The notes: generated by a model not told the origin, from the sequence alone. A stretch of DNA of 64,000 nucleotides from Roseibium porphyridii (GCF_026191725.2 NZ_CP120863.1:3824001-3888000); one strand, 5' to 3'. Shown: positions 35,970 through 45,890, numbered from the stretch's first letter. Translations and numbers: made by a program.

Positions 35970-36878
35970 ATGTCATTCATCGCATCAGCGGCCGCTGCAC
36001 TACCGTCCCTTTTGAGCACTGCCATTGCTGCCTTCGGTTTCAGCACGTTCCTGGGAGACGCGCCGACACTCCGGAACGTCAGCGATGTGGCCGCCAGCTC
36101 CCTTGAACAGGAAATCGCCGCCCTTTCCCCCGAGGATCGGGAAGAACTGTTCGTCTTCGTAGCGGGCAATGTCCTTCATACGCTGTATCACGAGGGCGGA
36201 CACATGCTCGTTTCCGAACTCGAGCTGCCCGTTCTTGCACAGGAAGAAAACGCGGTCGACAATCTGGCCACGGTCTCCATGCTGGCGGACGATACCGAAG
36301 ACACCGACATTCTGCTGATCAGTGCGATGGTTGGGTGGTTCATGATCGCCGAGCAAGATGTTGAGAGCATGGTTTTCTACGATGAACATGATCTCAATGT
36401 TCAGCGCGGCTACCAGATGCTTTGCCTCATGGTTGGGGCGGATGAAGAAACGTTTCTGGAACTCGCCGACGATCTTGGTATGCCCGAAGACCGCATTGAA
36501 ACCTGCGTCGACGAATATGAGCAAGTTGCCGATTCCTGGGAATATTCGACAGAACCGTTTTGGCGCGATGAAAATGCTGGGCCCGGTGGCAAAATCTCGG
36601 TCGTTCATGAAAAGGCTCCTGATGAGTTAAAGCCTTTTGCGCTTTTTCTGAAGGAAACCGAGTTGATGGAAAGGGTCGCCAAGGAACTCGATAGTCTTTA
36701 TGAACTCCCGGAAAACGTAACGTTTCGGGCTGCCATCTGTGAAGAGGAAAACGCCTTCTGGGATCCTGGGAGCCGGGAAGTCATTCTTTGTCATGAGTTG
36801 GTCGCGGGATTTGCGGCCGTATATCTCGCCGATCTTGCCTATGAAGAAGATCGGGCTGACCTCGACAGCTCGGACTGA
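35970..36878 (+). CDS. DUF4344 putative metallopeptidase, exported
   Basis: 302 residues. The N-terminus (MSFIASAAAALPSLLSTAIAA) is a signal peptide or membrane anchor. A metalloprotease-type HExxH appears in LYHEGGHML (His74, Glu75, His78), and later Glu-rich stretches and NVFW-like EENAFWDPGSREVILCHEL match the DUF4344 family. Catalytic activity is presumed from the motif. The ATG at 35970 is chosen because it begins the hydrophobic leader; the 35 codons before it are unlikely to be translated. Its last 40 bases overlap the end of the convergent AraC gene. Confidence 0.82.
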   Translation: MSFIASAAAALPSLLSTAIAAFGFSTFLGDAPTLRNVSDVAASSLEQEIAALSPEDREELFVFVAGNVLHTLYHEGGHMLVSELELPVLAQEENAVDNLATVSMLADDTEDTDILLISAMVGWFMIAEQDVESMVFYDEHDLNVQRGYQMLCLMVGADEETFLELADDLGMPEDRIETCVDEYEQVADSWEYSTEPFWRDENAGPGGKISVVHEKAPDELKPFALFLKETELMERVAKELDSLYELPENVTFRAAICEEENAFWDPGSREVILCHELVAGFAAVYLADLAYEEDRADLDSSD

Positions 36879-37894
36879 GCCTTTTTTCGAAATGTTCCTG
36901 GTGCTTCACCGTATTGGTTTTGAAATTCGCGATAGAAATTGGAGCGTGTCAGAAAACCGACCTCTTCCAGTATGGAAGACACAGGCTCATCTGATACCTT
37001 CAGCCGGTCGGCAGCTTCCTCCAGCCTGATACTGTTGACGAACTGACTTACATTCATGCCAAGCGTGCGATTGACTGCTTGGGACAGATCCCGTTCAGGA
37101 ACTCCCAATCGCCTGGCGAGGCGTGTCAGAGACAACTGTGGATCCTTTGCAAATCCGCGGCCCTTGAGCAGGCCGCGAGCTTCGTCAACGAGCGCACGGC
37201 TTTTTGCCTCATCTGCAACATAAGGGTCGTCTGACCTTGATCGTCCAGGTTTCCACTTTGCGCCAACTGCAATCAGTGCGACCGACGCAATCAGGAAGAA
37301 AAGACTGGCAAACGAAATTGCAATGGCTGCTGCATCCGGCCTGTTTTGGGCAAAAAGGATCGCGACCAGACCATCGATAATCAGCGTTGCGATCATCACT
37401 GCGATTGCGGCCAAGAGGAGTTTTGACAGCAACGCGCCAAGTTCTATCGGAGATTGGGTAAAGACATCCCTTCCCTGACTCCACAAACGTATTAAAGCCA
37501 CCGCATAGACAGTGAAGCTCAGCGCGATCACCGCGTCGATATAGCCAACAAAGGGAACCGGCAAAAACAAGGCAACGGACAAGCCAGCCGAAATCACGCC
37601 ATTGACCAGTAGCCATTTACCAAGTGTTGCTTGGGAGACTGCCAGCGAGGCAAACGACAAGAATACGAGTGGCGCAATCCAAACCGGGAGAACACGCTGT
37701 AGCGGCAGGAAAGTGTAGTTTGCAAACGCAAACCGCAAGCCGACCAGCACCGCCTCCAGGGACATCACGCAAAAAAGCGCAAGGAAAAGGCACCTGGTGA
37801 GCGTTGGAAAAACTCTCCAGGAAAAAGTCAGGACGCCCAGACCGAGAAAGACACTGGCGAGTAAAAACGAGATGGGAATGCTAATCATAGGCAC
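36839..37894 (-). CDS. Membrane-anchored AraC-family regulator
   Basis: 351 residues in two parts. The first 220 contain about seven transmembrane helices. The last 110 form an AraC DNA-binding domain with two helix-turn-helix units (LSLTRLARRLGVPERDLSQAVNRTLGMNVSQFVNSIRLEEAADRL, then SILEEVGFLTRSNFYREFQNQYGEAPGTFRK). Such proteins sense a signal in or across the membrane while bound to DNA. It is divergent from the alpha/beta hydrolase gene, a possible target. Convergent overlap with the DUF4344 gene is 40 bases. Confidence 0.88.
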   Translation of the reverse strand: MPMISIPISFLLASVFLGLGVLTFSWRVFPTLTRCLFLALFCVMSLEAVLVGLRFAFANYTFLPLQRVLPVWIAPLVFLSFASLAVSQATLGKWLLVNGVISAGLSVALFLPVPFVGYIDAVIALSFTVYAVALIRLWSQGRDVFTQSPIELGALLSKLLLAAIAVMIATLIIDGLVAILFAQNRPDAAAIAISFASLFFLIASVALIAVGAKWKPGRSRSDDPYVADEAKSRALVDEARGLLKGRGFAKDPQLSLTRLARRLGVPERDLSQAVNRTLGMNVSQFVNSIRLEEAADRLKVSDEPVSSILEEVGFLTRSNFYREFQNQYGEAPGTFRKKAQSELSRSARSSS

Positions 37895-38226
37895 CCAGGA
37901 GCGCTTTCAATAAACTTTGGGTGTTTGATGCCGGAAAGCAGTTCATTCGGCAAGTCGTGTCGCGTAAGGCCGAACTTGTCCTTCCACCGACAGCGTTTTT
38001 TGCACGCTTGTCGCTGGCTATCGGTGAAGCTCAGACTGCCTGAGCACCAAAAGATGCCCACCGGACAAACAGCCCATCATTCGATGCATGTGCTCTAGAC
38101 AGCAGTTCACGGCGTCAATCCTGTCCTTTATCGCGATCAAGGACAGCACAAGTACCCCTGACCGATTGTCAACACGCAGGGAGCAGCGCCAACTGACTGC
38201 TATTGCAATCAACCAGCGGACCCCAA
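37895..38226. other. Divergent intergenic region, AraC regulator / alpha-beta hydrolase
   Basis: 332 bases without a gene. I see no convincing open frame, long inverted repeat or -35/-10 pair in it. It must contain the promoters of both flanking genes, and if the AraC regulator acts locally its binding sites are probably here. Confidence 0.5.
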
Positions 38227-39309
38227 ATGTTCCAGAATAGACCCGCCCCACGGAAGACAGTCACGAGCCTTCTTTCGGCATCCTTTGCAGCGGCCGCACT
38301 CTTGGCGGTGACCACCACCCTAAGCCGATCCGAAACGGCATCCCAACTGCCATTTGGACCCGGCGTCACCAAATTGGAGGTTCAGGACAATCGAGATGAT
38401 CGACAGCTCGGGGGCGATCTATGGTATCCGACACGAACCCCCAACATTTTTCAGCGGTCTGACAAGAGCAAAGTCTGGAAAATGGCGAATGCCGATCCGG
38501 AAGGTGCGCCTGCGGAAGGTCCCTTCCCTCTGCTCGTCATTTCTCATGGAATGTACGGCAACACATTCAATCAAGCCTGGCTGGCGTCGGATATGGCGCG
38601 GCGAGGCTACATCGTCGCCATGGTCAATCATCCTGGAACCAGTACATTCAAACGTGACGCTGATCAGGCCAGAGAGCTCTGGGAGCGTCCCGTCGACCTG
38701 AGCCGCCTGATCAGCTATCTGATTGGAACCAGCCCTTTCAAGTCACGCATCGACGCCGATCGCATCTATGCGGCTGGCCACTCGCTCGGCGGTTTCACGA
38801 CAATGCTACTCGCCGGCGCCCAGTTCGATACCGCCCAATACCGTTCGGTCTGTGCGGATGACGCCACACCCGTTGCCTGCAGCGTCCTCAAGGGTTGGTC
38901 CATTGCAGAGACACAAAGAGATCAGCAGGAAATGGAAACGCGGCGCAAGGACGAACGTGTTGCCAAGTTCATCAGCCTGGACCTTGGAGGAACACCTGTC
39001 CTTTCTCGCGACAGCCTCGCGGCCATCGATAAGCCGGTTCTTGTCCTTGGTTCCGGAAGAGCGGACATGCTCGATCAAACCATCGAGTCGCGCGCCCTTT
39101 CGTCGGCACTACCGAAGAACCTCCATCGTCATGTCGAATTGAAGGATGCCGGTCACTTCGACTTCATGGGCGTCTGTAAACCGTCGGGGTTTGACATATT
39201 GAAAGAACATGAGCCCGGCGATGAAATGGTATGTATCAAAGGCGGTGCCGAGCGGGAAAAGCAGCATCGACGCATTGTCCGGGAAATTGTCAATTTCCTG
39301 GAACAATGA
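38227..39309 (+). CDS. Exported alpha/beta hydrolase (PAF-acetylhydrolase/dienelactone-like)
   Basis: 360 residues. A signal peptide (residues about 10-37) precedes an alpha/beta-hydrolase fold: PLLVISHGMYGN (oxyanion region, residues 101-112), nucleophile elbow GHSLGG with Ser186, and LKDAGHFDF with the catalytic His. The pattern is like the platelet-activating-factor-acetylhydrolase or dienelactone-hydrolase groups that act on soluble esters or lipids. The ATG at 38227 is preferred; the frame opens at a TTG (38203). It is divergent from the AraC regulator. Confidence 0.85.
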   Translation: MFQNRPAPRKTVTSLLSASFAAAALLAVTTTLSRSETASQLPFGPGVTKLEVQDNRDDRQLGGDLWYPTRTPNIFQRSDKSKVWKMANADPEGAPAEGPFPLLVISHGMYGNTFNQAWLASDMARRGYIVAMVNHPGTSTFKRDADQARELWERPVDLSRLISYLIGTSPFKSRIDADRIYAAGHSLGGFTTMLLAGAQFDTAQYRSVCADDATPVACSVLKGWSIAETQRDQQEMETRRKDERVAKFISLDLGGTPVLSRDSLAAIDKPVLVLGSGRADMLDQTIESRALSSALPKNLHRHVELKDAGHFDFMGVCKPSGFDILKEHEPGDEMVCIKGGAEREKQHRRIVREIVNFLEQ

Positions 39310-39419
39310 TCGGCTGGCTGGCCTTGTCATGTGCATCTCGGCCACAGGCGGATATTCGTTGCTAAAAAGGCTCGCTTTCTCCTTGCATCCGGGACACAGG
39401 TTCGCCAAACATCCGGCCC

Positions 39420-41306
39420 ATGTTGCTAATTTCTGATCTTACTTACCGGATCGGGGACCGTCTCCTGATCGACAAGGCCAGCGTAACCCTGCCCGGCAAG
39501 GCCAAGACCGGCCTCGTCGGGCGCAATGGTGCGGGCAAGTCAACGCTCTTCAAGATCATTACCGGAGACCTTTCCACCGAGACAGGCCATGTGAAGGTTC
39601 CCAAGCGGGCCCGGATCGGCCAGGTGGCACAGGAAGCGCCCGGAACCGAAGATACTCTGATGGACGTCGTGCTCGCGGCCGACACAGAACGCACAAAATT
39701 GCTTGAAGATGCCGAGAGCGAAACGTCACCTGACAAGATCGCGGAAATTCACACCAGGCTCGCTGATATTGGTGCACACACCGCGGAAGCGCGCGCTGGC
39801 GCTATCCTGTCCGGTCTTGGCTTCAATGCGGAAGCGCAGCTGAGGCCGTGTTCATCCTTTTCCGGCGGTTGGCGCATGCGCGTTGCCCTTGCTGCCGTTC
39901 TATTTTCTGAACCGGATTTGTTGCTGCTCGATGAACCGACCAACTACCTGGATCTGGAAGGCACCTTGTGGCTCGAAAACTATGTCTCCAGGTATCCGCA
40001 TCAGGTTCTCCTGATCTCCCATGACCGGGACCTTCTCAACAATTCAGTCGACAGTATCGTGCATTTGGATCGCGGCAAGCTGACCTTTTATTCAGGTGGC
40101 TACGACAGTTTTGACCGCCAGCGACGCGAAGCCATGATTCTTGCCGAAAAGGCAAAGGAAAAACAGGATGCGCAACGAAAGCACATGCAGGCGTTTGTGG
40201 ATCGGTTCCGCTACAAGGCAAGCAAGGCACGGCAGGCTCAATCGCGGCTGAAAATGCTTGAAAAGATGCAACCGATCGCCGCCCTGACGGAAGAAAGCAG
40301 CAGACCGATCCAATTTCCTGACCCGGAAAACCAATTGGCCCCTCCAATCCTTAAACTTGAGGATGTTGCGACGGGCTATGGTGAAACCAAAATCCTCCGG
40401 CAACTGACGTTGAATATCGACACGGACGACAGGATTGCGCTTCTTGGAGCCAACGGCAACGGCAAGTCTACTTTTGCGAAACTGATTTCAGGACGCTTGG
40501 CTGCGATGGCCGGTGACGTGACCAAGGCTTCAAAACTGAAGATTGCCTTTTTTGCTCAGCACCAGCTGGATGAATTGAAACCAGCGGAGAACGCCGTCGC
40601 ACACGTGCGCACGCTCATGCCGGACGCTCCTGAAGCTAAAGTACGGGCACGAGTGGCCAGGTTCGGGTTGCCGACCGATCGAATGGACACGCCTGCAAAA
40701 GACCTTTCAGGCGGTGAAAAGGCTCGCCTGCTGCTCGGGTTGGCAACGTTCGACGGTCCTCACCTGCTTATCCTCGACGAACCGACCAACCACCTGGACA
40801 TCGACAGCCGTGAAGCCCTGGTGATGGCATTGAATGACTTCGAAGGTGCGGTGGTGCTGATCAGTCACGACCGGCACCTGATAGAAGCTTGCGCCGACCG
40901 GCTTTGGCTTGTCGCAGGTGGCAAGGTCGAACCCTATGACGGCGATATGGATGATTACCGCCGCCTCATTCTACAGGGCCCGGAAGCAGCGCAAAAAGCC
41001 AGGGACAGGGCAATTGCCTCAGAAGCCGAAAAAGCGTCCGCACAGGACAAACGCCGAGAGGCTGCTCAAAAACGCAGCCAGCTGAAACCGCTGAAGCAGA
41101 AAATCGATGCTGCTGAAAAGGAGATGGCACGGCTGCAGGACAAGATTGGCAAGCTGGACGAGGCCCTTGCCGATCCCGCATTTTTTACCAAAGAGCCTGA
41201 GCGTGCTGCCAAATTCGCCAAGGAGCGAGCCTACTGCGAAAAGAAGCTGGTCAAGACCGAAGAAGACTGGTTGGAACTTTCCGCAGAATACGAGGAAGCA
41301 AGCTGA
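39420..41306 (+). CDS. ABC-F family ATPase (Uup-like)
   Basis: 628 residues with two ABC cassettes on one chain and no membrane segments. Cassette 1 has GRNGAGKST (34-42), FSGGWRMRVALAAVLF and LLLLDEPTNYLDLEG; cassette 2 has GANGNGKST, LSGGEKARLLLGLA and LLILDEPTNHLDIDS. A P-site tRNA-interaction linker (KHMQAFVDRFRYKASKARQAQSRLKML) lies between them, and a coiled-coil-forming Lys/Glu/Gln-rich C-terminal domain ends the protein, as in Uup. Such proteins act on the ribosome or in DNA-related stress. It overlaps the HAD gene by one base. Confidence 0.94.
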   Translation: MLLISDLTYRIGDRLLIDKASVTLPGKAKTGLVGRNGAGKSTLFKIITGDLSTETGHVKVPKRARIGQVAQEAPGTEDTLMDVVLAADTERTKLLEDAESETSPDKIAEIHTRLADIGAHTAEARAGAILSGLGFNAEAQLRPCSSFSGGWRMRVALAAVLFSEPDLLLLDEPTNYLDLEGTLWLENYVSRYPHQVLLISHDRDLLNNSVDSIVHLDRGKLTFYSGGYDSFDRQRREAMILAEKAKEKQDAQRKHMQAFVDRFRYKASKARQAQSRLKMLEKMQPIAALTEESSRPIQFPDPENQLAPPILKLEDVATGYGETKILRQLTLNIDTDDRIALLGANGNGKSTFAKLISGRLAAMAGDVTKASKLKIAFFAQHQLDELKPAENAVAHVRTLMPDAPEAKVRARVARFGLPTDRMDTPAKDLSGGEKARLLLGLATFDGPHLLILDEPTNHLDIDSREALVMALNDFEGAVVLISHDRHLIEACADRLWLVAGGKVEPYDGDMDDYRRLILQGPEAAQKARDRAIASEAEKASAQDKRREAAQKRSQLKPLKQKIDAAEKEMARLQDKIGKLDEALADPAFFTKEPERAAKFAKERAYCEKKLVKTEEDWLELSAEYEEAS

Positions 41307-42004
41307 TGGCCGGCATCACCACGCTCGGCTTTGATGCCGACGACACGCTTTGGCACAACGAACGTGTGTTTCGTTTGACGCAAGACCGTTTCGCTGCGCT
41401 GCTTGCCGAGTTCACGGAAAAGACCCACCTCTCCGACCGATTGCTGGCTGCCGAACGACGCAATGTGTTGCATTACGGCTACGGCGTGAAAGGCTTCACG
41501 TTGTCCATGATTGAAACAGCGATCGAAGTCACCGACGGACGGGTCCATGCCGACGTGATTTCTGAAATCCTTGAAGCCGGCAGGGATATGTTGAAACACC
41601 CTGTGGATCCCTTGCCTCATGTCGAAGAAACTTTGAAGGCTCTGAAAGGTCAATATCGGCTGGTGCTGATCACCAAGGGCGACCTGTTCGATCAGGAGCG
41701 CAAAGTCACAGCGTCGGGCCTGGATGTCTTTTTCGATGCCGTCGAAATTGTATCGGAGAAGTCGGCGGCGACCTACCGAACGCTCTTTGCCCGACACGGG
41801 TCTGGTTCTGAAAATGCCATGATGATCGGCAACTCTTTAAAGTCGGACGTTGTTCCTGCATTGGAAGCAGGCTCCTACGGGGTCCATGTGCCTTACCAGA
41901 TCACCTGGGCTCTGGAGGAAGCGGAAGCACCTCTTGGAAACGATCGCTACCATCGGCTCGATCACATCGGCAAGGTACCTTTGCTCCTGGCCAGAATTGC
42001 ATAA
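41306..42004 (+). CDS. HAD-superfamily hydrolase
   Basis: 232 residues. Motif I is FDADDTLW (Asp10 nucleophile, Asp12), motif II is LVLITKGDL, a Lys occurs near SEKSAATYR, and motif IV lies in MMIGNSLKSDV. The order and length fit phosphatases of the YjjG/haloacid dehalogenase type. The substrate is unknown. The ATG overlaps the ABC-F stop (TGATGG), so translation is coupled. Confidence 0.9.
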   Translation: MAGITTLGFDADDTLWHNERVFRLTQDRFAALLAEFTEKTHLSDRLLAAERRNVLHYGYGVKGFTLSMIETAIEVTDGRVHADVISEILEAGRDMLKHPVDPLPHVEETLKALKGQYRLVLITKGDLFDQERKVTASGLDVFFDAVEIVSEKSAATYRTLFARHGSGSENAMMIGNSLKSDVVPALEAGSYGVHVPYQITWALEEAEAPLGNDRYHRLDHIGKVPLLLARIA

Positions 42005-42040
42005 ACTGCAAGTTACCGCGCCAGATGCGGAAACACTTCC

Positions 42041-42493
42041 CTAAGCCTTGCGCTCCCAGCCCCCGGCTGGGGTTTGCTGCCAATAGGCAATTTCAAAACC
42101 CTCCGCCTTGGCTTCCTTCCACCGGTTTCGAGCTTCCTGAACTGCATCGCCGTCATTGCCGTCAAACATGTAGATTGCACGTTTATAAGCAGCCAGTGGA
42201 GGTGGTTCCGCTCTATCGACCAGGAAGCGAACATCTGCTTCATTTGGATTGTCCGGTCCTGAAGTCAGGAAGATCGGCTGATGTTCAGCATACCCATCAG
42301 CCTTCGTACCATGTGGCAGAAAGCTGTCGTCTGCGAACGTCCACAGATGAGCGTCAAGTGCATTGCAGCGCTCATCGCTTCCGGTTTGCACCACAACTTT
42401 CCAGTCTCTCTCCAGGCATTTTAAAAGCAACTGCGGCAAGGCCACTTCAAGCGGCTTGTGCAACAGGTGATAAAAGACAACTTCAACGCTCAT
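42041..42493 (-). CDS. holC: DNA polymerase III chi subunit
   Basis: About 150 residues matching HolC. The chi subunit links the clamp loader to single-stranded-DNA-binding protein. The family's VVFYHL start, WTFADDSFLPHG, PIFLTSGPDNPNEADVRFLVDR and a C-terminal YWQQTPAGGWERKA are clear. The ATG at 42493 begins MSVEVVFYHLL. In many alphaproteobacteria holC sits beside pepA, as here, separated by the small gene described next. Confidence 0.94.
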   Translation of the reverse strand: MSVEVVFYHLLHKPLEVALPQLLLKCLERDWKVVVQTGSDERCNALDAHLWTFADDSFLPHGTKADGYAEHQPIFLTSGPDNPNEADVRFLVDRAEPPPLAAYKRAIYMFDGNDGDAVQEARNRWKEAKAEGFEIAYWQQTPAGGWERKA

Positions 42494-42681
42494 AGGGCAT
42501 TCCACTGCTACGCCACATTGATTGTGCGGCTCATATTCCAGCGACCCAGGGTATTGCCGTCGCAGGAGTGATGCAGCCTTGCAACAGCATCGCCTTCAAA
42601 TTGCCAGAACAACAAAACCGACATAGACAGGCCACAAGACTCGTATCATTAACCCTTCGCAAATGTCGATTGACTAGGGTT

Positions 42682-42695
42682 CGTCCCCGGGGACG
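42682..42695. promoter_or_regulatory. Perfect 14-bp palindrome CGTCCCCGGGGACG
   Basis: A self-complementary 14-mer, 70 bases before the small gene and right after a TTGACT that could serve as a -35 element. It may be an operator overlapping the promoter. No regulator can be named. Confidence 0.35.
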
Positions 42696-42764
42696 ATCCA
42701 ATGATCATTTTTGATTTGGCTGGTGAACGGTTTTCCCGAACCAGCTCACATAGGGGTTTGGTGA

Positions 42765-42881
42765 ATGCTTGCACGAGTAGTTGTGTTTTTTGCGTTGGTA
42801 GCAGTAGTCGCAGGTGCCACAGTTGGAATGGGGCTTTTGGTTGAACCGGCTACGGCCTGCCAAGCTTACAAGACCTGCTAA
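42765..42881 (+). CDS. Small secreted or membrane peptide, 38 residues
   Basis: A short open frame absent from longer-ORF lists. It encodes 38 residues: a basic start (MLAR), a strong hydrophobic stretch (VVVFFALVAVVAGATVGMGLLV) and a short tail PATACQAYKTC with two Cys. It has AGGGG about 9 bases before the ATG and is followed by a strong terminator 20 bases later, the layout of a real transcription unit. It could be a single-pass membrane microprotein or, if cleaved, a secreted dipeptide-Cys fragment. I do not recognise a family. It is divergent from holC. Confidence 0.6.
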   Translation: MLARVVVFFALVAVVAGATVGMGLLVEPATACQAYKTC

Positions 42882-42895
42882 AGCAAACGCCAGGA

Positions 42896-42932
42896 ATTAA
42901 AAAAACCCGCCGATTGGCGGGTTTTTCTTTTT
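42896..42932. terminator. Bidirectional terminator
   Basis: AAAAACCCGCC / GGCGGGTTTTT is a perfect 11-bp stem with GATT loop, A-run on the left and T-run on the right. It lies between the small gene (plus) and pepA (minus) and can terminate both. Confidence 0.9.
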
Positions 42933-42945
42933 CTGGACAGTGCGC

Positions 42946-44445
42946 TCAGTTTTCGTAGTGATCGGCTACCAACTGGTTCAAAAGCCGGACACCGTAGCCT
43001 GAGGCCCAGCTCTGACAGATTTCGTCCTTGGGAGCCCCGAACGCCGTGCCGGCAATATCCAGGTGCGCCCATGGCACATCATTGGCAAAGCGCTGTAAAA
43101 ACTGTGCGGCGGTAATGGAGCCAGCCCAGCGGCCGCCAATGTTTTTTACGTCGGCGTTAGGCGTATCGATCATCTTGTCATAGCCTTTGGAAAGCGGCAG
43201 CCGCCAGAGCGGCTCACCGCTGGCCTTGCCAGCCGCCAGAAGATTGTCTGCAAGTTCATCGCTGTTGGAAAAAAGTCCCGCATTCAGATTGCCAAGTGCG
43301 ACCAGAACAGCGCCTGTCAATGTCGCGAGGTCGATCATGATCGAAGGCTTGTATTTTTCCTGTGTGTACCAGAGCGCATCGGCCAACACCAGACGTCCTT
43401 CGGCGTCCGTGTTCAAGACCTCGATCGTGGTACCGGACATGGCTGTAACAATGTCTCCCGGCCGCTGAGCGTTGCCATCTGGCATGTTTTCAACAAGACC
43501 GATAACACCGATCACATTGGCTTTGGCTTTCCGGCCCGCGACGGCATGCATAGCGCCAACGACAGCAGCAGCGCCACCCATGTCGCCCTTCATGTCTTCC
43601 ATGCCGCCTGCCGGTTTGATCGAGATGCCGCCAGTGTCGAAAACAACACCCTTGCCGATCAAAGCAACCGGTGCAGTCCCCTTCTTGCCGCCGTTCCAGC
43701 GCATTACGGCCAGTTGCGGGGGCCGGACAGAGCCTTGAGCCACACCAAGAAGAGCGCCCATCTTCAGCTTTTTCATTTCTTTTTCGCCAAGGACTTCAAC
43801 TTCAACTCCGAGCTTTTCAAGCTCCTGGGCCTTCTTGGCGAATTCAACCGGACCAAGCACATTGGCAGGTTCATTGACGAGATTGCGGGCGAGGATCACA
43901 CCATCAGCGATTGCTTCGGCCGATCCCCAAGCTTTTTTGGCGGCCTTCTGATCAGCAACTGACAGCGCGAGTTTCAGGTCCTTTGCCTTTTCGCCGTCTT
44001 TTTTAGCGGTCTTATAGACATCGAACGCATAGTCACGCAGCTTTGCACCCATGGCAAATTCAGCTTCCAGGTCCGCCGTAAGGTCACTGCCCTCAGGTGC
44101 GTCCAAAAGCACAGTTGCAGCGCTCGCTTTTGCAGTTCGAAGGCTCGCCAGAACCGTACCTCCAAACGCACGCCAATCATCCCGGGTCAGGTCGTCAGGT
44201 TTGCCGATACCGAGGACGATCAGTCGATCAACGGCAAGGCCGGCAGGCGCGACAAGATCCAATGTGGTTTTTTTCTTGCCTTCAAAGCCGGCTATCTCCG
44301 CGACACGAGCAAAGCCTCCCTCAAGACCGGACAGGAGTTCACAGGCGATCTGTCCAAAGCTCAGATCTTCGCCGGCAAGGACAACGGCCACTCCACCCTT
44401 TGGGGCGGCTGCTTTTGTAAAGGTGATTTTTGCAAGTTTTCTCAT
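42946..44445 (-). CDS. pepA: Leucyl aminopeptidase (cytosol aminopeptidase, M17)
   Basis: 499-residue metallo-aminopeptidase that removes N-terminal residues from peptides. The metal and catalytic segment [30 protein letters not shown] and the signature [14 protein letters not shown] are intact. The C-terminal half carries the typical metal-binding block. The length matches the family when started at the ATG at 44445 (MRKLAKITF); the frame extends to 44559 but those 38 codons are dissimilar and lie in the lptF/pepA gap. Monocistronic. Confidence 0.97.
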   Translation of the reverse strand: MRKLAKITFTKAAAPKGGVAVVLAGEDLSFGQIACELLSGLEGGFARVAEIAGFEGKKKTTLDLVAPAGLAVDRLIVLGIGKPDDLTRDDWRAFGGTVLASLRTAKASAATVLLDAPEGSDLTADLEAEFAMGAKLRDYAFDVYKTAKKDGEKAKDLKLALSVADQKAAKKAWGSAEAIADGVILARNLVNEPANVLGPVEFAKKAQELEKLGVEVEVLGEKEMKKLKMGALLGVAQGSVRPPQLAVMRWNGGKKGTAPVALIGKGVVFDTGGISIKPAGGMEDMKGDMGGAAAVVGAMHAVAGRKAKANVIGVIGLVENMPDGNAQRPGDIVTAMSGTTIEVLNTDAEGRLVLADALWYTQEKYKPSIMIDLATLTGAVLVALGNLNAGLFSNSDELADNLLAAGKASGEPLWRLPLSKGYDKMIDTPNADVKNIGGRWAGSITAAQFLQRFANDVPWAHLDIAGTAFGAPKDEICQSWASGYGVRLLNQLVADHYEN

Positions 44446-44702
44446 GCGACGGTCCTGTAAATTATTTGTTTTGCTGCGGATTGATAAGGAGGCATATCTG
44501 GAGTTGCCATCGACTGAAGGCACCCTATCCCCTGGATTGCTAAATTCTCTCCAAATCATGGGGTTTCAACAGCTTTTCGGCAAGTGCTGCAAAAATTAAT
44601 GTATATTTACCATTCTTCTTCATGGGCCGTTCACCACATTTCGTGTTATTCGGACGTGGGCTGAAAGATCGTCAATTTTACAAGGGACAAGCTCCGGCAG
44701 CT

Positions 44703-45890
44703 ATGAAGACGCTTGAACGGTACATTATCCGCCGGACGGTCTATGCTTTCACCCTGACCATTGCGGCCATGACAGGTGTTGTCTGGGCAACGCAGGCACT
44801 GCGCCAGCTCGATCTCGTCACGTCCAAAGGCCAGACCATCGTGCAGTTTATCGGCATCACCATGCTGGCCCTGCCCTTCCTGATCGTGATCGTTGCTCCC
44901 TTTGCACTCATGATCGCGCTGATCCTTGTTCTCAACGCGCTTTCCGGCGACAGCGAACTGATCGTGATCGACGCAAGCGGCGGCTCGCGGTTTCTTGTGC
45001 TCAAGCCCGTCATGATTTTTTCCGTCGTTGTTTTGGCGCTGACGGGCACGATGGCGCTCTACGTCGCACCCTTGGGCCTGGCCCAACTCAGAACGGAAAT
45101 TACCCGCGTTCGTGCCGACCTAGTTGCCAACATCGTCAAACCGGGCCGTTTCATCACCGTCGAAAACGGGCTCACATTTCACATACGAAACCGTTCGGGC
45201 AACGGCACCCTGGATGGCCTTCTGCTGCACGACACGCGCGATGAAGAAACTGCCTTCACCTACCAGGCTGAAACGGGTCAGATCGTTGAAGCGTCCGAGC
45301 GAACGCTTCTGGTGATGCAGAACGGCACTATTCAGCGGCGTCCGAAACAGGACGGTGACATATCTATCGTGCGCTTTCAGTCCTATGCGTTCGACCTTTC
45401 CAATCTTATTCCTGAAGCCGGTGAGCCGGTGTTCAAGGCAAGCGAGCGCACAACGGCCAACCTGATGGTGCCTGGCCGAAACGACGCTTATGCCCTCAAA
45501 AACCCCGACAAGCTGGCCCAGGAGCTGCACGAACGTTTCAGCCAGCCGCTCTATTGCATCGCATTCGGTCTCATTGTGTTTGCGTTCCTCGGCAAGGCAC
45601 GCACAACCCGGCAAGGGCGCGGTGCGGCTGTGCTCGGTGCAATCTGCTCCTGTGTGCTGCTCAGAACGACAGGCTTCGGTGTCACGGCCATTGCCGGTGC
45701 TTCTTCCGCAGTTCTGGCGCTGCTCTATGTCGTGCCGATCACCGGGGCTGCTCTTGCCTTGATATCGATCTTCAGGGAACAGACTTCGGCAGAGCCGAAA
45801 TGGCTCACCAATCTGCAGCTGAAGATCCAGGATCTGATCGATGGCCTTAGTGACCGCCTCAATGGCCGGCGGACGGGAGGCGCAGCATGA
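44703..45890 (+). CDS. lptF: Lipopolysaccharide export permease LptF
   Basis: 395 residues. Three transmembrane helices at each end enclose a periplasmic beta-jellyroll domain. The start MKTLERYIIRRTVYAFTLTI and the segment PFALMIALILVLNALSGDSELIVIDASG are typical of LptF (YjgP). LptF and LptG form the membrane part of the LptB2FG transporter that moves lipopolysaccharide to the outer membrane. The ATG at 44703 gives the family N-terminus; the 27 codons above it are spurious. It overlaps lptG by 4 bases (ATGA). Confidence 0.95.
   Translation: MKTLERYIIRRTVYAFTLTIAAMTGVVWATQALRQLDLVTSKGQTIVQFIGITMLALPFLIVIVAPFALMIALILVLNALSGDSELIVIDASGGSRFLVLKPVMIFSVVVLALTGTMALYVAPLGLAQLRTEITRVRADLVANIVKPGRFITVENGLTFHIRNRSGNGTLDGLLLHDTRDEETAFTYQAETGQIVEASERTLLVMQNGTIQRRPKQDGDISIVRFQSYAFDLSNLIPEAGEPVFKASERTTANLMVPGRNDAYALKNPDKLAQELHERFSQPLYCIAFGLIVFAFLGKARTTRQGRGAAVLGAICSCVLLRTTGFGVTAIAGASSAVLALLYVVPITGAALALISIFREQTSAEPKWLTNLQLKIQDLIDGLSDRLNGRRTGGAA

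Noticed and set aside
39420..41306. Antibiotic-resistance type ABC-F
   Set aside because: The coiled-coil C-terminal domain and overall length fit the housekeeping Uup-like group rather than resistance proteins.
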